The notes beneath the pieces were generated by a model. The model was not told the DNA's origin. It did no database searches and saw nothing but the letters and a program-made list of their open reading frames with translations. 64,000 nucleotides of DNA from Thioclava sp. JE_KL1 (GTDB lineage Bacteria; Pseudomonadota; Alphaproteobacteria; Rhodobacterales; Rhodobacteraceae), in contig NZ_WBJS01000007.1 in the NCBI RefSeq assembly GCF_009296265.1, positions 186,001 through 250,000 of the forward strand, read 5' to 3'. The position numbers and the translations under genes are program-made. Positions 51,302 through 60,666 of the stretch are shown here, one piece after another. Each line of letters opens with the position of its first letter. The first letter of the stretch is position 1.

Positions 51302-52311
51302 GCGGCTTCGCCCACTACCTGCCCGACATCTGGGCCGCGATCATCGCCTTCGCGATCCTGACCTATGTGGTGCTCGACGGGTTCGACCTCGGCATCGGCA
51401 TCCTCTTTCCCTTCCTCGGCTCCGAGGAGAACCGCACCCGCGCGATGAATTCGGTCGCGCCGGTCTGGGACGGTAACGAGACATGGTTGGTGATGGGGGG
51501 CGGCGGTCTGCTCGCCGTCTTCCCGCTGGCTTACGGGATCATCCTCAACGCGCTTTACGTTCCGATCATCATCATGCTGCTCTCGCTCGCGTTTCGTGGC
51601 GTGGCTTTCGAGTTTCGCGGCAAGACCCGGCGCTGGCAGAAGCTCTGGGACAAGGCGTTCTTCGGCGGCTCGCTGATCGCGACGCTGGCGCAGGGCGCGA
51701 TCCTCGGTGGGCTGCTGCGCGGCCCCGAAGTGACCGGGCGCACCTTCACCGGCGGCCCGTTCGACTGGGTGAGCTGGTTCTCGCTCGGCACGGCGCTGGC
51801 GCTGGTCGCGGGCTATGTGATGCTGGGTTCGGCCTGGCTCGTCATCAAGACCTCGCACGGGCTCTATGATCTCGCGCGGCGCGTCGGGCAGGTGTCGCTG
51901 ATCGTGACGCTCGGCTTTATCGGCCTCGCCTCGCTCGCGACCCCGTTCCTGCATCCCGAATATTATCACCGCTGGTTCCAGTGGCCGGGCGTCATCTGGA
52001 GCGCCGTGGTGCCGCTTTTGCTGATGGTGGCGGGCTTCGGCTACTGGACCGCGATCCGCTCGGATCGGGGCGTGGTCGCCTATCTGTCCGGTATCGCGAT
52101 CTTCATCCTGTGCTTCATGGGGCTCGGTCTGTCGATCTTCCCCTATATCGTGCCCGCCTCGATCACGATCCGCGAGGCGTCGACCACGGCAATGTCGCAG
52201 GGCTTCATTCTGGTCGGTGCGGCGATCTTCTTGCCGATCATTCTCGCCTATACGGCCTACGCATATTGGGTGTTCCGCGGCAAGACGTCGGAGCATGAGC
52301 ATCACTACTGA
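51298..52311 (+). CDS. cioB: Cytochrome bd-type ubiquinol oxidase subunit II (CioB-like)
   Basis: The 337-residue membrane protein is the second subunit of the bd oxidase. Its N-terminus has the family signature IWAAIIAFAILTYVVLDGFD with LGIGILFPF after it (about residues 11-36). Next come MNSVAPVWDGNETWLVMGGG (about 48-67) and FRGVAFEFRGKTRRWQKLWD. It has about eight transmembrane helices. It starts within the cioA stop. It ends in a histidine-rich EHEHHY. No CydX-like small gene or cydDC exporter genes are seen downstream; a hairpin terminator follows. Confidence 0.95.
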   Translation: MSGFAHYLPDIWAAIIAFAILTYVVLDGFDLGIGILFPFLGSEENRTRAMNSVAPVWDGNETWLVMGGGGLLAVFPLAYGIILNALYVPIIIMLLSLAFRGVAFEFRGKTRRWQKLWDKAFFGGSLIATLAQGAILGGLLRGPEVTGRTFTGGPFDWVSWFSLGTALALVAGYVMLGSAWLVIKTSHGLYDLARRVGQVSLIVTLGFIGLASLATPFLHPEYYHRWFQWPGVIWSAVVPLLLMVAGFGYWTAIRSDRGVVAYLSGIAIFILCFMGLGLSIFPYIVPASITIREASTTAMSQGFILVGAAIFLPIILAYTAYAYWVFRGKTSEHEHHY

Positions 52312-52431
52312 GTGAGGCTACGGGACGGCCGGAACCGACCGGGCGCAGGCAGGGTTGGAACGATGTGACCCACATCCCGCGCATCATAAGCAGAGCCTTT
52401 CCCTCTGCGGACTTCAGCCGGTCGGCTGGCC

Positions 52432-52457
52432 TGCGCGCGCCCGTCGGGGCGCGCGCA
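52432..52457 (+). terminator. Hairpin terminator after cioB
   Basis: TGCGCGCGCCC and GGGCGCGCGCA form a perfect 11-base stem with a four-base loop (GTCG), followed by ATTTC. It lies between cioB and the YdeP-type gene, whose start is only 40 bases on, so that gene probably depends on partial read-through or on a promoter within 52312-52431. Confidence 0.65.
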
Positions 52458-52497
52458 ATTTCATGTGCGCGGATCGACCCCGGAGGAGCTACGCGCC

Positions 52498-54780
52498 ATG
52501 TCTGACAAGCTTGATAAACTACCCGAAGAAAGCGGCCCCTCCGGTGGTTGGGGCTCGATGCGGGGCATCGCCCGGGTCTTCGGCGACTCTTGGCCGTCGC
52601 CGGACGTTCTGCGCGAGCTGGAGCGTCAGAACAAACCGGGCGGTCTCATGTGCTCGTCCTGCGCCTTCCCTAAACCCGCCAATTACCACCCGTTCGAATT
52701 CTGCGAGAACGGGGCGAAGGCGACGCTGTGGGAGATGACCAAGTCGCGCCACACGCCAGAATTCTGGGACGACCACACGGTCGCAGAGCTCAAGGACTGG
52801 TCCGATCACGAGCTGGAAAAGACCGGCCGTCTGACCGCGCCGATGCGCTACGACCGCGCCACCGATCGCTATGTCGAGGTGAGCTGGGACGAGGCCTTCT
52901 CCGAGATCGGGTCGATCCTTAAGGACCTGCCGAAGAAAGAGGTCGTGTTCTACTCCTCGGGCCATGCCGGGCTGGAGGCCAGCTACCTCTGGGCGCTGAT
53001 GGCGCGCGCCTATGGCAACAACAACCTGCCGCAAAGCTCGAACATGTGTCACGAGACGACCTCGGTCGGCCTGAAGAAGGTGATCGGGTCGTCGGTGGGC
53101 ACGGTACTTTGGGAAGACCTGGAAGAAACGGATTGCTACTTCTTCTTCGGACAGAACCCCGGCACCAACTCGCCGCGCTTCCTGCATCCGCTGAAGGCGG
53201 CGAAGGATCGCGGCGCGAAGATCGTCACCTTCAACCCGGTGAAAGAGCAGGGGCTCGTCAGCTTCGTCGATCCGCAGAACATCCGTGACATGGCGACGGG
53301 GCGTGAGACGATCATCTCCGATCAGTATCACCAGCTCAAAGCGGGCTCGGACATTGCGGCGCTGACCGGCCTGTGCAAGGCGGTCATCGAAGAGGACGAA
53401 AAAGCGCAGGCACAGGGCCGCTCGGCGATCATCGACTGGGACTTCCTGAAGGAACACGCGGTCAATTATGACTGGTTCCTGACCTTCTGCCGCACCACGG
53501 CTTGGGAAAAGATCACCGAGGAATGCGGGCTGTCCGAGGCCGAGCTACGGCAGGCGGCCGACATCTATATCCACGCCGAGAAGGTCATCGGCGTCTACGG
53601 GATGGGGCTGACCCAGCACGCGCATGGCGCGACCAATATCGGCATGCTGGTCAACTTCCTCGCGCTGCGCGGTAATATCGGGCGCAAGGGCGCGGGCTGC
53701 TGTCCGGTGCGCGGGCACTCGAACGTGCAGGGCCAGCGAACCGTCGGCATCGCCGAGAAGGCCAAGCTGATCCCGATGGATCGCTTGCGCGAGCTTTACG
53801 GCTTCGAGCCGCCGCAGGAAGACGGCTATCACATCGTCGATGCGGCGCAGGCGATGATGGAAGGCAAGGTCTCGGCCATGTTCTCGCTTGGCGGCAACCT
53901 CGTGCGCGCGCTGCCCGATAGCGAGCGGATCGAAGAGGCCTGGCCGAAACAGAAGCTGACGGTGATGATCTCGACCAAGCTCAACCGCTCGCATCTCTAT
54001 CCGGGCGAGGTGGCCTATATCCTGCCATGTCTCAGCCGGTCCGAGAAGGACGAGCAGGAGAGCGGCAATCAATATGTCTCGGTCGAGGACAGCTTCTCGA
54101 AGATCCACGGCTCACTTGGCAAAAGTGCGCCGGCCTCGGACAAGCTGAAATCCGAACTGGCGATCACCTGCGGCATTGCGAAAGCCGCCTGCGATCCGAA
54201 CCCGAAACTGCAATGGGACGAATGGGTGAAGGATTATTCCGTCGTCCGCGATCTGATCGAGGCGACTTACCCGGACGACTTCCGCGGCTTCAACGCGCGG
54301 ATGAACGAGCCGGGCGGCTTCTGGCGCGGCAACCCGGCGCATGATCGCATCTGGAAGACCGAAAGCGGGAAGCTGGAATTCACCACGCCGTCGAAGCTCA
54401 ACGCGCTTGGCTTCGAGGACAAGCCGGGGCGTTTCCGGATGATCACCATGCGCTCGAACGACCAGTTCAACACCACGATCTACGGCTATTCGGACCGGTT
54501 CCGCGGTATCGAAGGGACCCGCGACGTGCTGTTGATGAACAAGATCGACATGGCCGATCTTGGGCTCGAGCACGGCGATCCGGTCGTGGTCCATGGTGAC
54601 ATGGATGACGGCGTCGCGCGCCGCAAGACCGGGCTGAGCGTCATCACCTTCGAGCTGCCGCGCGGCACGGTCGGGGGCTATTACCCGGAATGCAACGTGC
54701 TGGTGCCGGTGGGGCTCAATGACGAGCTGTCGAAGACGCCCGGCTCCAAGGGCGTCCCGGTCCGCATCGAGAAGGCCTAA
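52498..54780 (+). CDS. Molybdopterin oxidoreductase of the FdhF/YdeP family
   Basis: The 760-residue protein has a molybdopterin oxidoreductase domain (about residues 95-450) and a C-terminal molydopterin dinucleotide-binding domain (about 645-755). It lacks a full N-terminal iron-sulfur motif; only C-x-x-C is seen in GGLMCSSCAFPKPANYHPFE (about 50-69), as usual for YdeP-type proteins. NMCHETTSVGLKKVIGSSVG (about 180-199) carries the usual metal-ligand cysteine position, and FFFGQNPGTNSPRFLHPLKA and RGHSNVQGQRTVGI are conserved. E. coli YdeP is linked to acid resistance; the reaction is not known. GGAGGAG precedes ATG 52498. The gene follows the bd oxidase genes. Confidence 0.88.
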   Translation: MSDKLDKLPEESGPSGGWGSMRGIARVFGDSWPSPDVLRELERQNKPGGLMCSSCAFPKPANYHPFEFCENGAKATLWEMTKSRHTPEFWDDHTVAELKDWSDHELEKTGRLTAPMRYDRATDRYVEVSWDEAFSEIGSILKDLPKKEVVFYSSGHAGLEASYLWALMARAYGNNNLPQSSNMCHETTSVGLKKVIGSSVGTVLWEDLEETDCYFFFGQNPGTNSPRFLHPLKAAKDRGAKIVTFNPVKEQGLVSFVDPQNIRDMATGRETIISDQYHQLKAGSDIAALTGLCKAVIEEDEKAQAQGRSAIIDWDFLKEHAVNYDWFLTFCRTTAWEKITEECGLSEAELRQAADIYIHAEKVIGVYGMGLTQHAHGATNIGMLVNFLALRGNIGRKGAGCCPVRGHSNVQGQRTVGIAEKAKLIPMDRLRELYGFEPPQEDGYHIVDAAQAMMEGKVSAMFSLGGNLVRALPDSERIEEAWPKQKLTVMISTKLNRSHLYPGEVAYILPCLSRSEKDEQESGNQYVSVEDSFSKIHGSLGKSAPASDKLKSELAITCGIAKAACDPNPKLQWDEWVKDYSVVRDLIEATYPDDFRGFNARMNEPGGFWRGNPAHDRIWKTESGKLEFTTPSKLNALGFEDKPGRFRMITMRSNDQFNTTIYGYSDRFRGIEGTRDVLLMNKIDMADLGLEHGDPVVVHGDMDDGVARRKTGLSVITFELPRGTVGGYYPECNVLVPVGLNDELSKTPGSKGVPVRIEKA

Positions 54781-55955
54781 GCGGGAATGGCGGCGGGGCG
54801 ACGGCTATCGAGCCATGCGATGGCAAGGAAGACGAGCCCCGCCGCCGCCAGTCCCGCGCCGACATAGCCGGTGGCGGTCCAGCCGTAGCCTTCCGCCAGC
54901 GCGATGCCCGCGAGGAACGGCCCGATCGCATTGGCGAGGTTGAAGGCTGCGTGGTTCAGCGCAGCGGCGAGGGTCTGCGCCTCGCCCGCGACCTCCATCA
55001 GCCGCATCTGCATCGGGATCACCATCCCGGCGGTCGAGCCGAGTGCGATCATCGCCACCGACATCGCGACCCAATTGCCGATCGTGAAGGTGTAGAGGAT
55101 CGACATCACGATCATTCCGCAAAGCAGGATCACGCCTGCGCCGAAGCGCGACCAGTCCGACAGCTTGCCCGAAATCCAGTTGCCCAGCGTGCCGCCCACG
55201 CCGAAGGCGGAAAGCGCCACGGGGATCGTCCAGGCGGGGCCAGCCTGCGTGTCGATCATCGCCGCCGACAGGTAGGAGTAGACCGCGAAGATGCCGCCGA
55301 AGCCGATTGAGCCCACGAGCAGCGTCAGCCAGACCGAGCGATTGGCCAATGCGCCCAGCTCGCGCATCGGGCTGGCATTCGGGTCGCGCGGCGTCGCGGG
55401 CGCGACGCGCGCGATCATCAATGCGGAGGCCGCGCAGATCACTGCGACGATGGCAAAGCCCCAGCGCCAGCCGAAATTCTGCCCGATCGCGCCTGCCAGC
55501 GGCACGCCCACGATATTCGCGATCGTCAGCCCGGTGATGACCATCGCAATGCCCTGCGCCCGTTTGCCTACGGGCATCAGATCGGCGGCGAACAGCATCG
55601 CCATCCCGAAATAGGCGCCATGCGGCAGGCCCGACGCGAAGCGCGCCGCCATGAAGCTATCCATGTTCGGCGCGAACCCGGCCAGCAGGTTCGCCACCGC
55701 ATAGAAGCCCATCAACCCGATCAGGAACTGCTTGCGCGGGATCTTCGCACCGATCACCGCCAGAAGCGGCGCGCCGATCACAACGCCAAGCGCATAGGCC
55801 GAGATCGCATGACCCGCCCGCGCCTCGGAGATCCCGAAATCGGCCGCGTAATAGGGCAGCAGCCCCATGGACGCGAACTCGATCACGCCGATACCGAAAG
55901 TGCCGAGGGCCAGCGACAGGATCACGGCCCGCGCGTGGCGGGGTTCGAGCGTCAT
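54777..55955 (-). CDS. MFS transporter
   Basis: The 392-residue protein has 12 predicted transmembrane helices. The N-terminal LSLALGTFGIGVIEFASMGL and LLPYYAADFGISEARAGHAI resemble the AraJ/YdhP/sugar-efflux group of major facilitators. RFASGLPHGAYFGMAMLFAA and AQGIAMVITGLTIANIVGVP (MFS motif C-like) support a drug or sugar exporter. Substrate unknown. ATG 55955, with GGAGACGACCC upstream, was chosen over 56027. Its stop overlaps that of the YdeP-type gene by three bases, so the two converge without a visible terminator. Confidence 0.9.
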   Translation of the reverse strand: MTLEPRHARAVILSLALGTFGIGVIEFASMGLLPYYAADFGISEARAGHAISAYALGVVIGAPLLAVIGAKIPRKQFLIGLMGFYAVANLLAGFAPNMDSFMAARFASGLPHGAYFGMAMLFAADLMPVGKRAQGIAMVITGLTIANIVGVPLAGAIGQNFGWRWGFAIVAVICAASALMIARVAPATPRDPNASPMRELGALANRSVWLTLLVGSIGFGGIFAVYSYLSAAMIDTQAGPAWTIPVALSAFGVGGTLGNWISGKLSDWSRFGAGVILLCGMIVMSILYTFTIGNWVAMSVAMIALGSTAGMVIPMQMRLMEVAGEAQTLAAALNHAAFNLANAIGPFLAGIALAEGYGWTATGYVGAGLAAAGLVFLAIAWLDSRRPAAIPA

Positions 55956-56039
55956 GGGTCGTCTCCGAAAATAGGTGTAGCGCCGGGTATCAGCCCCGTG
56001 ACTTAGGCGATTGCTGCGCTGCGGCAAGGGGAGGAGGGG

Positions 56040-57053
56040 TTATTTCCCGTAATAGTCGCGGAACCACGCCACGAATTTCGCGATCCCCTCGCGCACATCG
56101 GTCTGCGGGCGATAGCCGGTGAGGGATTGCAGAAGCGAGGCATCTGCCCAGGTCGCGGGCACGTCGCCTTTCTGCATCTCCATGTAATTGCGTTTTGCGG
56201 GGCGACCCAGCTCGGCCTCCAGCGCATCGACGAAATCCAGAAGCTTCACCTTGTCGGAATTGCCGATATTGACGATCCGGTAGGGGGCCACGGGCGAGAG
56301 GCTGTCGCCCTCGGCGATCTCGTCGCGCGACGCCGGGCGCTCGGGGATCGCGTCGATCAGCAGGCGGATGCCACGCACGAGATCTTCGACATAGGTGAAG
56401 TCGCGATACATCTCGCCATGGTTATAGATGTCGATCGGGCGGTCGTTCAGGATCGCGTCGGTGAACTTGAACAGCGCCATATCGGGACGGCCCCATGGCC
56501 CGTAGACCGTGAAGAAGCGAAACATCGTCGTCGGCAGGTTCCACAGATGGGCATAGGAATGGCCCATCGACTCGGTCGCTTTCTTCGTCGCCGCGTAGAT
56601 CGTCAGCTGCGTGTCTGCCTTGTCGGTCTCGGCATAGGGCATGTCCTCGTTCGCGCCGTAGACCGAGGAGGTCGAGGCCATCAGCAGGTGCTGCACCTCG
56701 TGGCGGCGCGCGGCCTCCATCACGTTGAAGGTGCCCACGATATTCGCGTCGATATAGGCGCGGGGCTGCTCGAGGCTGTAGCGCACGCCGGCCTGCGCTG
56801 CGAGATGGACGATGATCTCGGGTTTGAACTCATCCGCCATCGCGTCGAAGGTTTCGAGATCTTCGAGCATTCCCTCGGTCGCGGAGAAATTCGGGTTCTG
56901 CAGCAGCATCGCATGGCGACGCTGTTTCAGGGCGACATCATAGTAGTCGGTCATACCGTCATAGCCATGCACCCGATAGCCCTCGTCGAGCAGCAGCTTT
57001 GCCAGATGGTAGCCGATGAAACCTGCGGTGCCGGTGATCAGGATGCGCGTCAT
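56040..57053 (-). CDS. NAD-dependent epimerase, UDP-glucuronate 4-epimerase type
   Basis: The 337-residue short-chain dehydrogenase-like protein has the NAD motif [20 protein letters not shown] (about residues 3-22) and the catalytic YAATKKATE (YxxxK, about 149-157) preceded by [35 protein letters not shown] and [20 protein letters not shown] are typical of UDP-glucuronate 4-epimerases (LpsL/GAE type), which make UDP-galacturonate for surface polysaccharides. I chose ATG 57053, with GAGGGAC upstream, at the conserved N-terminus. It points away from rplO and has no polysaccharide genes beside it. UDP-galactose epimerase is less likely. Confidence 0.88.
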   Translation of the reverse strand: MTRILITGTAGFIGYHLAKLLLDEGYRVHGYDGMTDYYDVALKQRRHAMLLQNPNFSATEGMLEDLETFDAMADEFKPEIIVHLAAQAGVRYSLEQPRAYIDANIVGTFNVMEAARRHEVQHLLMASTSSVYGANEDMPYAETDKADTQLTIYAATKKATESMGHSYAHLWNLPTTMFRFFTVYGPWGRPDMALFKFTDAILNDRPIDIYNHGEMYRDFTYVEDLVRGIRLLIDAIPERPASRDEIAEGDSLSPVAPYRIVNIGNSDKVKLLDFVDALEAELGRPAKRNYMEMQKGDVPATWADASLLQSLTGYRPQTDVREGIAKFVAWFRDYYGK

Positions 57054-57475
57054 GAATGTCCCTCGCAAATGCTGCATCTGCAGTAGCGAGCGGGGGGCGG
57101 GAAGGTCAAGCGCCGCGCGGGATAAGAGAACGGCCCCGGTCGTGTGGTCAGCTTCGTCTGCTCGGGCTCGCTGGCCGGCGCTTTGGCGTCTATATAGACC
57201 ACCGGCTGGCTCATCGCGGCATCGTGATGGGGCGGCGAGAGAGCGGAGGCGCCATACCACGCCTAAGGTGCGTGACCTTCGGGCGACCGGCCCGGTGGGG
57301 CAGGGCGCGCGCTAGCCGCGACACCGCCCCGATTGCGCGAAAACGCGGGAGTTGCGTGCGCGGGGCAAACGCACTATACGCCCCCGGTGGCCCGACGGCC
57401 GCATCAGAATCAACACGAAAAGCCGTGTCCCTTCCGCACTCGCTTCGGGAAGGTGTTCCGGCAAGGAGAAGCGAT
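57054..57475. other. Divergent intergenic region upstream of rplO
   Basis: The 422 bases between the epimerase and rplO starts hold no convincing gene; an open frame through it (57056 onward, in frame with rplO) lacks protein-like composition. It contains the promoter candidate at 57352-57380 and a short CTTCC/GGAAG hairpin near 57431-57453 in the rplO leader. Confidence 0.4.
57352..57380 (+). promoter_or_regulatory. Probable promoter of the rplO-secY-...-rplQ cluster
   Basis: TTGCGT (57352-57357) and TATACG (57375-57380) are spaced by 17 bases. Transcription from here would give an rplO leader of about 90 bases. Because the usual upstream spc genes are absent, the cluster needs a promoter at this place. 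Confidence 0.55.
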
Positions 57476-57943
57476 ATGAAACTCAATGAACTGCGCGACA
57501 ACGAAGGCGCGGCCCAGAAGAAAAAACGCGTCGCCCGCGGTCCCGGCTCGGGCAAAGGCAAGATGGCTGGCCGTGGTATCAAAGGTCAGAAGTCGCGTTC
57601 GGGTGTGGCCCTGAACGGTTACGAAGGCGGCCAGATGCCGCTCTATCGTCGTCTGCCGAAGCGTGGCTTCACCAAGCCGAACGCGAAGAAGTTCAACGTT
57701 GTGAACCTCGGCCAGATCGAAAAATTCATCGAAGCCGGCAAGCTCGACGCGAAGTCGGACATCACCGAAGACGCGCTGGTCGCGGCCGGTGTCGTGCGCC
57801 GCAAGCTCGATGGCGTGCGTGTTCTCGCCAAGGGCGACATCAAGTCGAAAGTGACCCTGAACGTCACCGGCGCTTCGAAATCGGCCGTTGAGGCTGTCGA
57901 GAAGGCTGGCGGCTCGGTCACGGTGGCGCAGGCCGCTGAATAA
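57476..57943 (+). CDS. rplO: Ribosomal protein L15 (uL15)
   Basis: The 155-residue protein of the large ribosomal subunit begins [20 protein letters not shown], followed by [20 protein letters not shown] and [17 protein letters not shown], all typical of L15. AGGAGAAGCGAT precedes ATG 57476. It is normally inside the spc operon behind rpmD; here the gene upstream is the divergent epimerase, so the ribosomal cluster begins with rplO. The open frame extends upstream to 57056 but the conserved protein starts at 57476. Confidence 0.97.
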   Translation: MKLNELRDNEGAAQKKKRVARGPGSGKGKMAGRGIKGQKSRSGVALNGYEGGQMPLYRRLPKRGFTKPNAKKFNVVNLGQIEKFIEAGKLDAKSDITEDALVAAGVVRRKLDGVRVLAKGDIKSKVTLNVTGASKSAVEAVEKAGGSVTVAQAAE

Positions 57944-57992
57944 GCTGTTGTGAGCGGGCCTCGGCCCGATTACATAGGCGAAGGTTTTCTAG

Positions 57993-58024
57993 GCGCCGCC
58001 GACCGGGAACCGGTTGGGCGGCGC
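57993..58024 (+). terminator. Compound hairpin between rplO and secY
   Basis: GCGCCGCC pairs with GGCGGCGC, with an inner ACCGG-GAA-CCGGT stem, followed by TTTACA. It sits 23 bases before the secY start. The short T run suggests partial termination or an mRNA processing/regulatory structure rather than a full stop, since secY has no other evident promoter. Confidence 0.55.
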
Positions 58025-58046
58025 TTTACATGAAAGAGACGAGCAT

Positions 58047-59417
58047 ATGGCATCTGCTGCAGAGCAAATGGCGGCGAACCTCAGCTGGGACGCCCTGGGC
58101 AAAGCCACCGAGCTGCGCCAGCGCATCTTCTTCACCATTGGTTTGCTGATCATCTACCGCCTCGGGACCTATATTCCGGTTCCGGGCATCGACGCGCAGG
58201 CACTGCGCGAATTCATGCAAAGCGCGGGCTCTGGCCTCGGCGGCGTGTTGTCGATGTTCACGGGCGGTGCGCTCGGCCGGATGGGCGTCTTCGCGCTCGG
58301 CATCATGCCCTACATCTCGGCCTCGATCATCATCCAGCTTCTGACCGCTCTGGTGCCCGCACTCGAGCAGATGAAGAAGGAAGGCGAGCAGGGCCGCAAG
58401 AAGATTAACCAGATCACGCGCTATGCGACCGTGGCTCTGGCGACCTTCCAGGCATGGGGTCTGGCCGTCTCGCTCGAAAAGGGCGATCTGGCGCATGATC
58501 CGGGCCTGTTCTTCGTCGCTGCCGTGGTCATCACGCTCGTCGGCGGCACCATGTTCCTGATGTGGCTGGGTGAGCAGATCACCGCACGCGGCATCGGCAA
58601 CGGCATCTCGCTGATCATCTTCGTCGGTATCGTCGCGGAAATCCCGGCGGCTCTGGCCCGCTTCCTGGAGCAGGGCCGCGCCGGTGCGATCTCCACTCCG
58701 GTGATCCTCGGGGTGATCCTGATGATCGCGATCGTGATCACCTTCGTCGTCTTCATGGAACGCGCGCTGCGCAAGATCCATATCCAGTATCCGCGCCGTC
58801 AGGTGGGGATGAAGGTCTATGACGGCGGCTCCAGCCACCTGCCGATCAAGGTGAACCCGGCGGGCGTCATCCCGGCGATCTTCGCCTCGTCGCTGCTGCT
58901 GCTGCCGACCACCATCGCGACCTTCTCGGGCCAGAACACCGGTCCGGTGATGTCGACGATCCTCGCCTATTTCGGGCCGGGTCAGCCGCTGTATCTGCTG
59001 TTCTACGTCGCGATGATCGTGTTCTTCGCCTACTTCTACACCGCGAACGTGTCGTTCAAATCGGACGAGGTCGCGGATAACCTGAAGAGCCAAGGCGGCT
59101 TCGTGCCCGGCATCCGTCCCGGCAAGAAGACCGAGGAATATCTCGACTACGTCGTCAGCCGCATTCTCGTGATCGGTTCCGCCTATCTCGCCGCAGTCTG
59201 TCTTCTGCCCGAGATCCTGCGTTCGCAGCTGTCCATCCCGTTCTACTTCGGCGGCACCTCGGTCCTGATCGTGGTCACCGTGTCGATGGACACCATCAAC
59301 CAAATTCAGTCGCATCTTCTGGCCCACCAATACGAGGGTCTGATCGAGCGCTCGCAACTTCGCGGCCGTTCGGGCAAGAAGAAGAAGGGGCCGCGCAAGC
59401 CGCCCGCGCGCCGCTAA
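58047..59417 (+). CDS. secY: Protein translocase subunit SecY
   Basis: The 456-residue protein is the channel of the Sec translocon, with ten transmembrane helices. Conserved segments are YIPVPGIDAQALREFM, MGVFALGIMPYISASIIIQL (about residues 85-104), GEQITARGIGNGISLIIFVG (about 182-201), VKVNPAGVIPAIFASSLLLL-like KVNPAGVIPAIFASSLLL, and NLKSQGGFVPGIRPGKKTEE. The basic C-terminal tail (SGKKKKGPRKPPARR) is normal. ATG 58047 was chosen at the conserved start; 58014 is an upstream in-frame codon. It lies between rplO and adk, the standard order. Confidence 0.97.
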   Translation: MASAAEQMAANLSWDALGKATELRQRIFFTIGLLIIYRLGTYIPVPGIDAQALREFMQSAGSGLGGVLSMFTGGALGRMGVFALGIMPYISASIIIQLLTALVPALEQMKKEGEQGRKKINQITRYATVALATFQAWGLAVSLEKGDLAHDPGLFFVAAVVITLVGGTMFLMWLGEQITARGIGNGISLIIFVGIVAEIPAALARFLEQGRAGAISTPVILGVILMIAIVITFVVFMERALRKIHIQYPRRQVGMKVYDGGSSHLPIKVNPAGVIPAIFASSLLLLPTTIATFSGQNTGPVMSTILAYFGPGQPLYLLFYVAMIVFFAYFYTANVSFKSDEVADNLKSQGGFVPGIRPGKKTEEYLDYVVSRILVIGSAYLAAVCLLPEILRSQLSIPFYFGGTSVLIVVTVSMDTINQIQSHLLAHQYEGLIERSQLRGRSGKKKKGPRKPPARR

Positions 59418-59447
59418 ATCCGCCAAGCGTTTTCAGGGGGAGCCGAC

Positions 59448-60098
59448 ATGGCAAATATCATTCTTCTCGGCCCGCCCGGCGCGGGCAAGGGCACCCAGGC
59501 CCGCCGTCTCGTCGAAGAGCGCGGCATGGTCCAACTCTCCACCGGCGACATGCTGCGTGAAGCGAAGGACTCGGGCACCGAGATGGGCAATCTCGTCGCC
59601 GATGTCATGGCCAAGGGCCAGCTCGTGACCGACGAGATCGTCATCGGTCTGATCGAGGAAAAGCTCGCCGCCGGTGGCGAGGGCTTCATCTTCGACGGCT
59701 TCCCGCGCACGCTGGGGCAGGCCGACGCTCTGGGCAAGCTGCTCGCCAAGATGGGCACCAAGCTCGACGCGGTGATCGAGATGCAGGTGGATGACGAGGC
59801 GCTCGTCGCCCGCATCACCGGTCGCTCGACCTGTGGCGGCTGCGGCGAAGTCTATCACGACCAGACCAAGCCTTGGCCCGCAGACGGCAAATGCGAAAAG
59901 TGCGGCAGCACCGACGTGAAGCGCCGCGCGGACGACAACGAAGACAGCCTGCGCACCCGGTTGATGGAGTATTACAAGAAGACCTCTCCGCTGATCGGCT
60001 ACTACTACCACGCTGGCGATCTGTTCACGATCGACGGGCTGGCTGAAATCGAGACCGTGGCGACCTCGATCGCACGAATTCTCGATCAGCAAGAGTAA
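59448..60098 (+). CDS. adk: Adenylate kinase
   Basis: The 216-residue enzyme interconverts AMP, ADP and ATP. The P-loop [19 protein letters not shown] is at the N-terminus (residues 7-25). The AMP site [16 protein letters not shown] lies near residue 85. The long LID carries a zinc site of four cysteines ([17 protein letters not shown] and CEKCGST, about 125-160). Many adenylate kinases lack the metal; the zinc form is common in this lineage. GGGGGAGCC precedes ATG 59448. It lies between secY and rpsM as in many spc/alpha clusters. Confidence 0.97.
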   Translation: MANIILLGPPGAGKGTQARRLVEERGMVQLSTGDMLREAKDSGTEMGNLVADVMAKGQLVTDEIVIGLIEEKLAAGGEGFIFDGFPRTLGQADALGKLLAKMGTKLDAVIEMQVDDEALVARITGRSTCGGCGEVYHDQTKPWPADGKCEKCGSTDVKRRADDNEDSLRTRLMEYYKKTSPLIGYYYHAGDLFTIDGLAEIETVATSIARILDQQE

Positions 60099-60282
60099 TC
60101 GTAAATGAAGCCTTGACCCGGAGGGCGTTTACCTCTAGGTCACGGCGTCTCCGACGGGAATCGTTTCCGAGAAGGGAAGATTCTCGAGGGAGTTAATCGT
60201 GGGGTCCGAAGCGCCAGTTTCGGGCCTCGTGTTGTGAAAAAAGGGCCTGGGGTTACGGGCTCGCAACGAAAGGATACACGCT

Positions 60283-60651
60283 TTGGCACGTATTGCTGGC
60301 GTCAACATTCCGACCGGGAAACGCGTCCCGATCGCACTTACCTACATCACCGGGATCGGTCCTCACTCGGCTAAGCAGATCTGCGAAGCTACCGGTGTCG
60401 ACGTGACCCGCCGCGTCAACGAGCTTTCGGATTCCGAAGTGCTCGCCATCCGCGAACACATCGACGCCAACTACACCGTCGAGGGCGACCTGCGCCGTGA
60501 AGTTCAGATGAACGTCAAGCGCCTGATGGATCTCGGCTGCTACCGTGGCCTGCGTCACCGTCGCAACCTGCCCGTGCGCGGTCAGCGCACCCATACGAAT
60601 GCGCGTACGCGCAAAGGTCCGGCGAAACCCATCGCTGGCAAGAAGAAGTAA
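60283..60651 (+). CDS. rpsM: Ribosomal protein S13 (uS13)
   Basis: The 122-residue small-subunit protein begins (M)[20 protein letters not shown], then [20 protein letters not shown], and ends with the S13 hallmark [20 protein letters not shown]. The start codon is TTG at 60283, with AAAGGA about 8 bases upstream; no ATG gives the conserved N-terminus. The 184 bases upstream hold only short weak hairpins. It precedes rpsK by 15 bases. Confidence 0.97.
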   Translation: MARIAGVNIPTGKRVPIALTYITGIGPHSAKQICEATGVDVTRRVNELSDSEVLAIREHIDANYTVEGDLRREVQMNVKRLMDLGCYRGLRHRRNLPVRGQRTHTNARTRKGPAKPIAGKKK

Positions 60652-60666
60652 GGGGAGGCAGGACAA

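Noticed and set aside
57054-57475. Possible coding extension of the rplO frame upstream of 57476
   Set aside because: L15 starts at [11 protein letters not shown] with a good ribosome-binding site. The upstream residues are not protein-like and the region contains the promoter.
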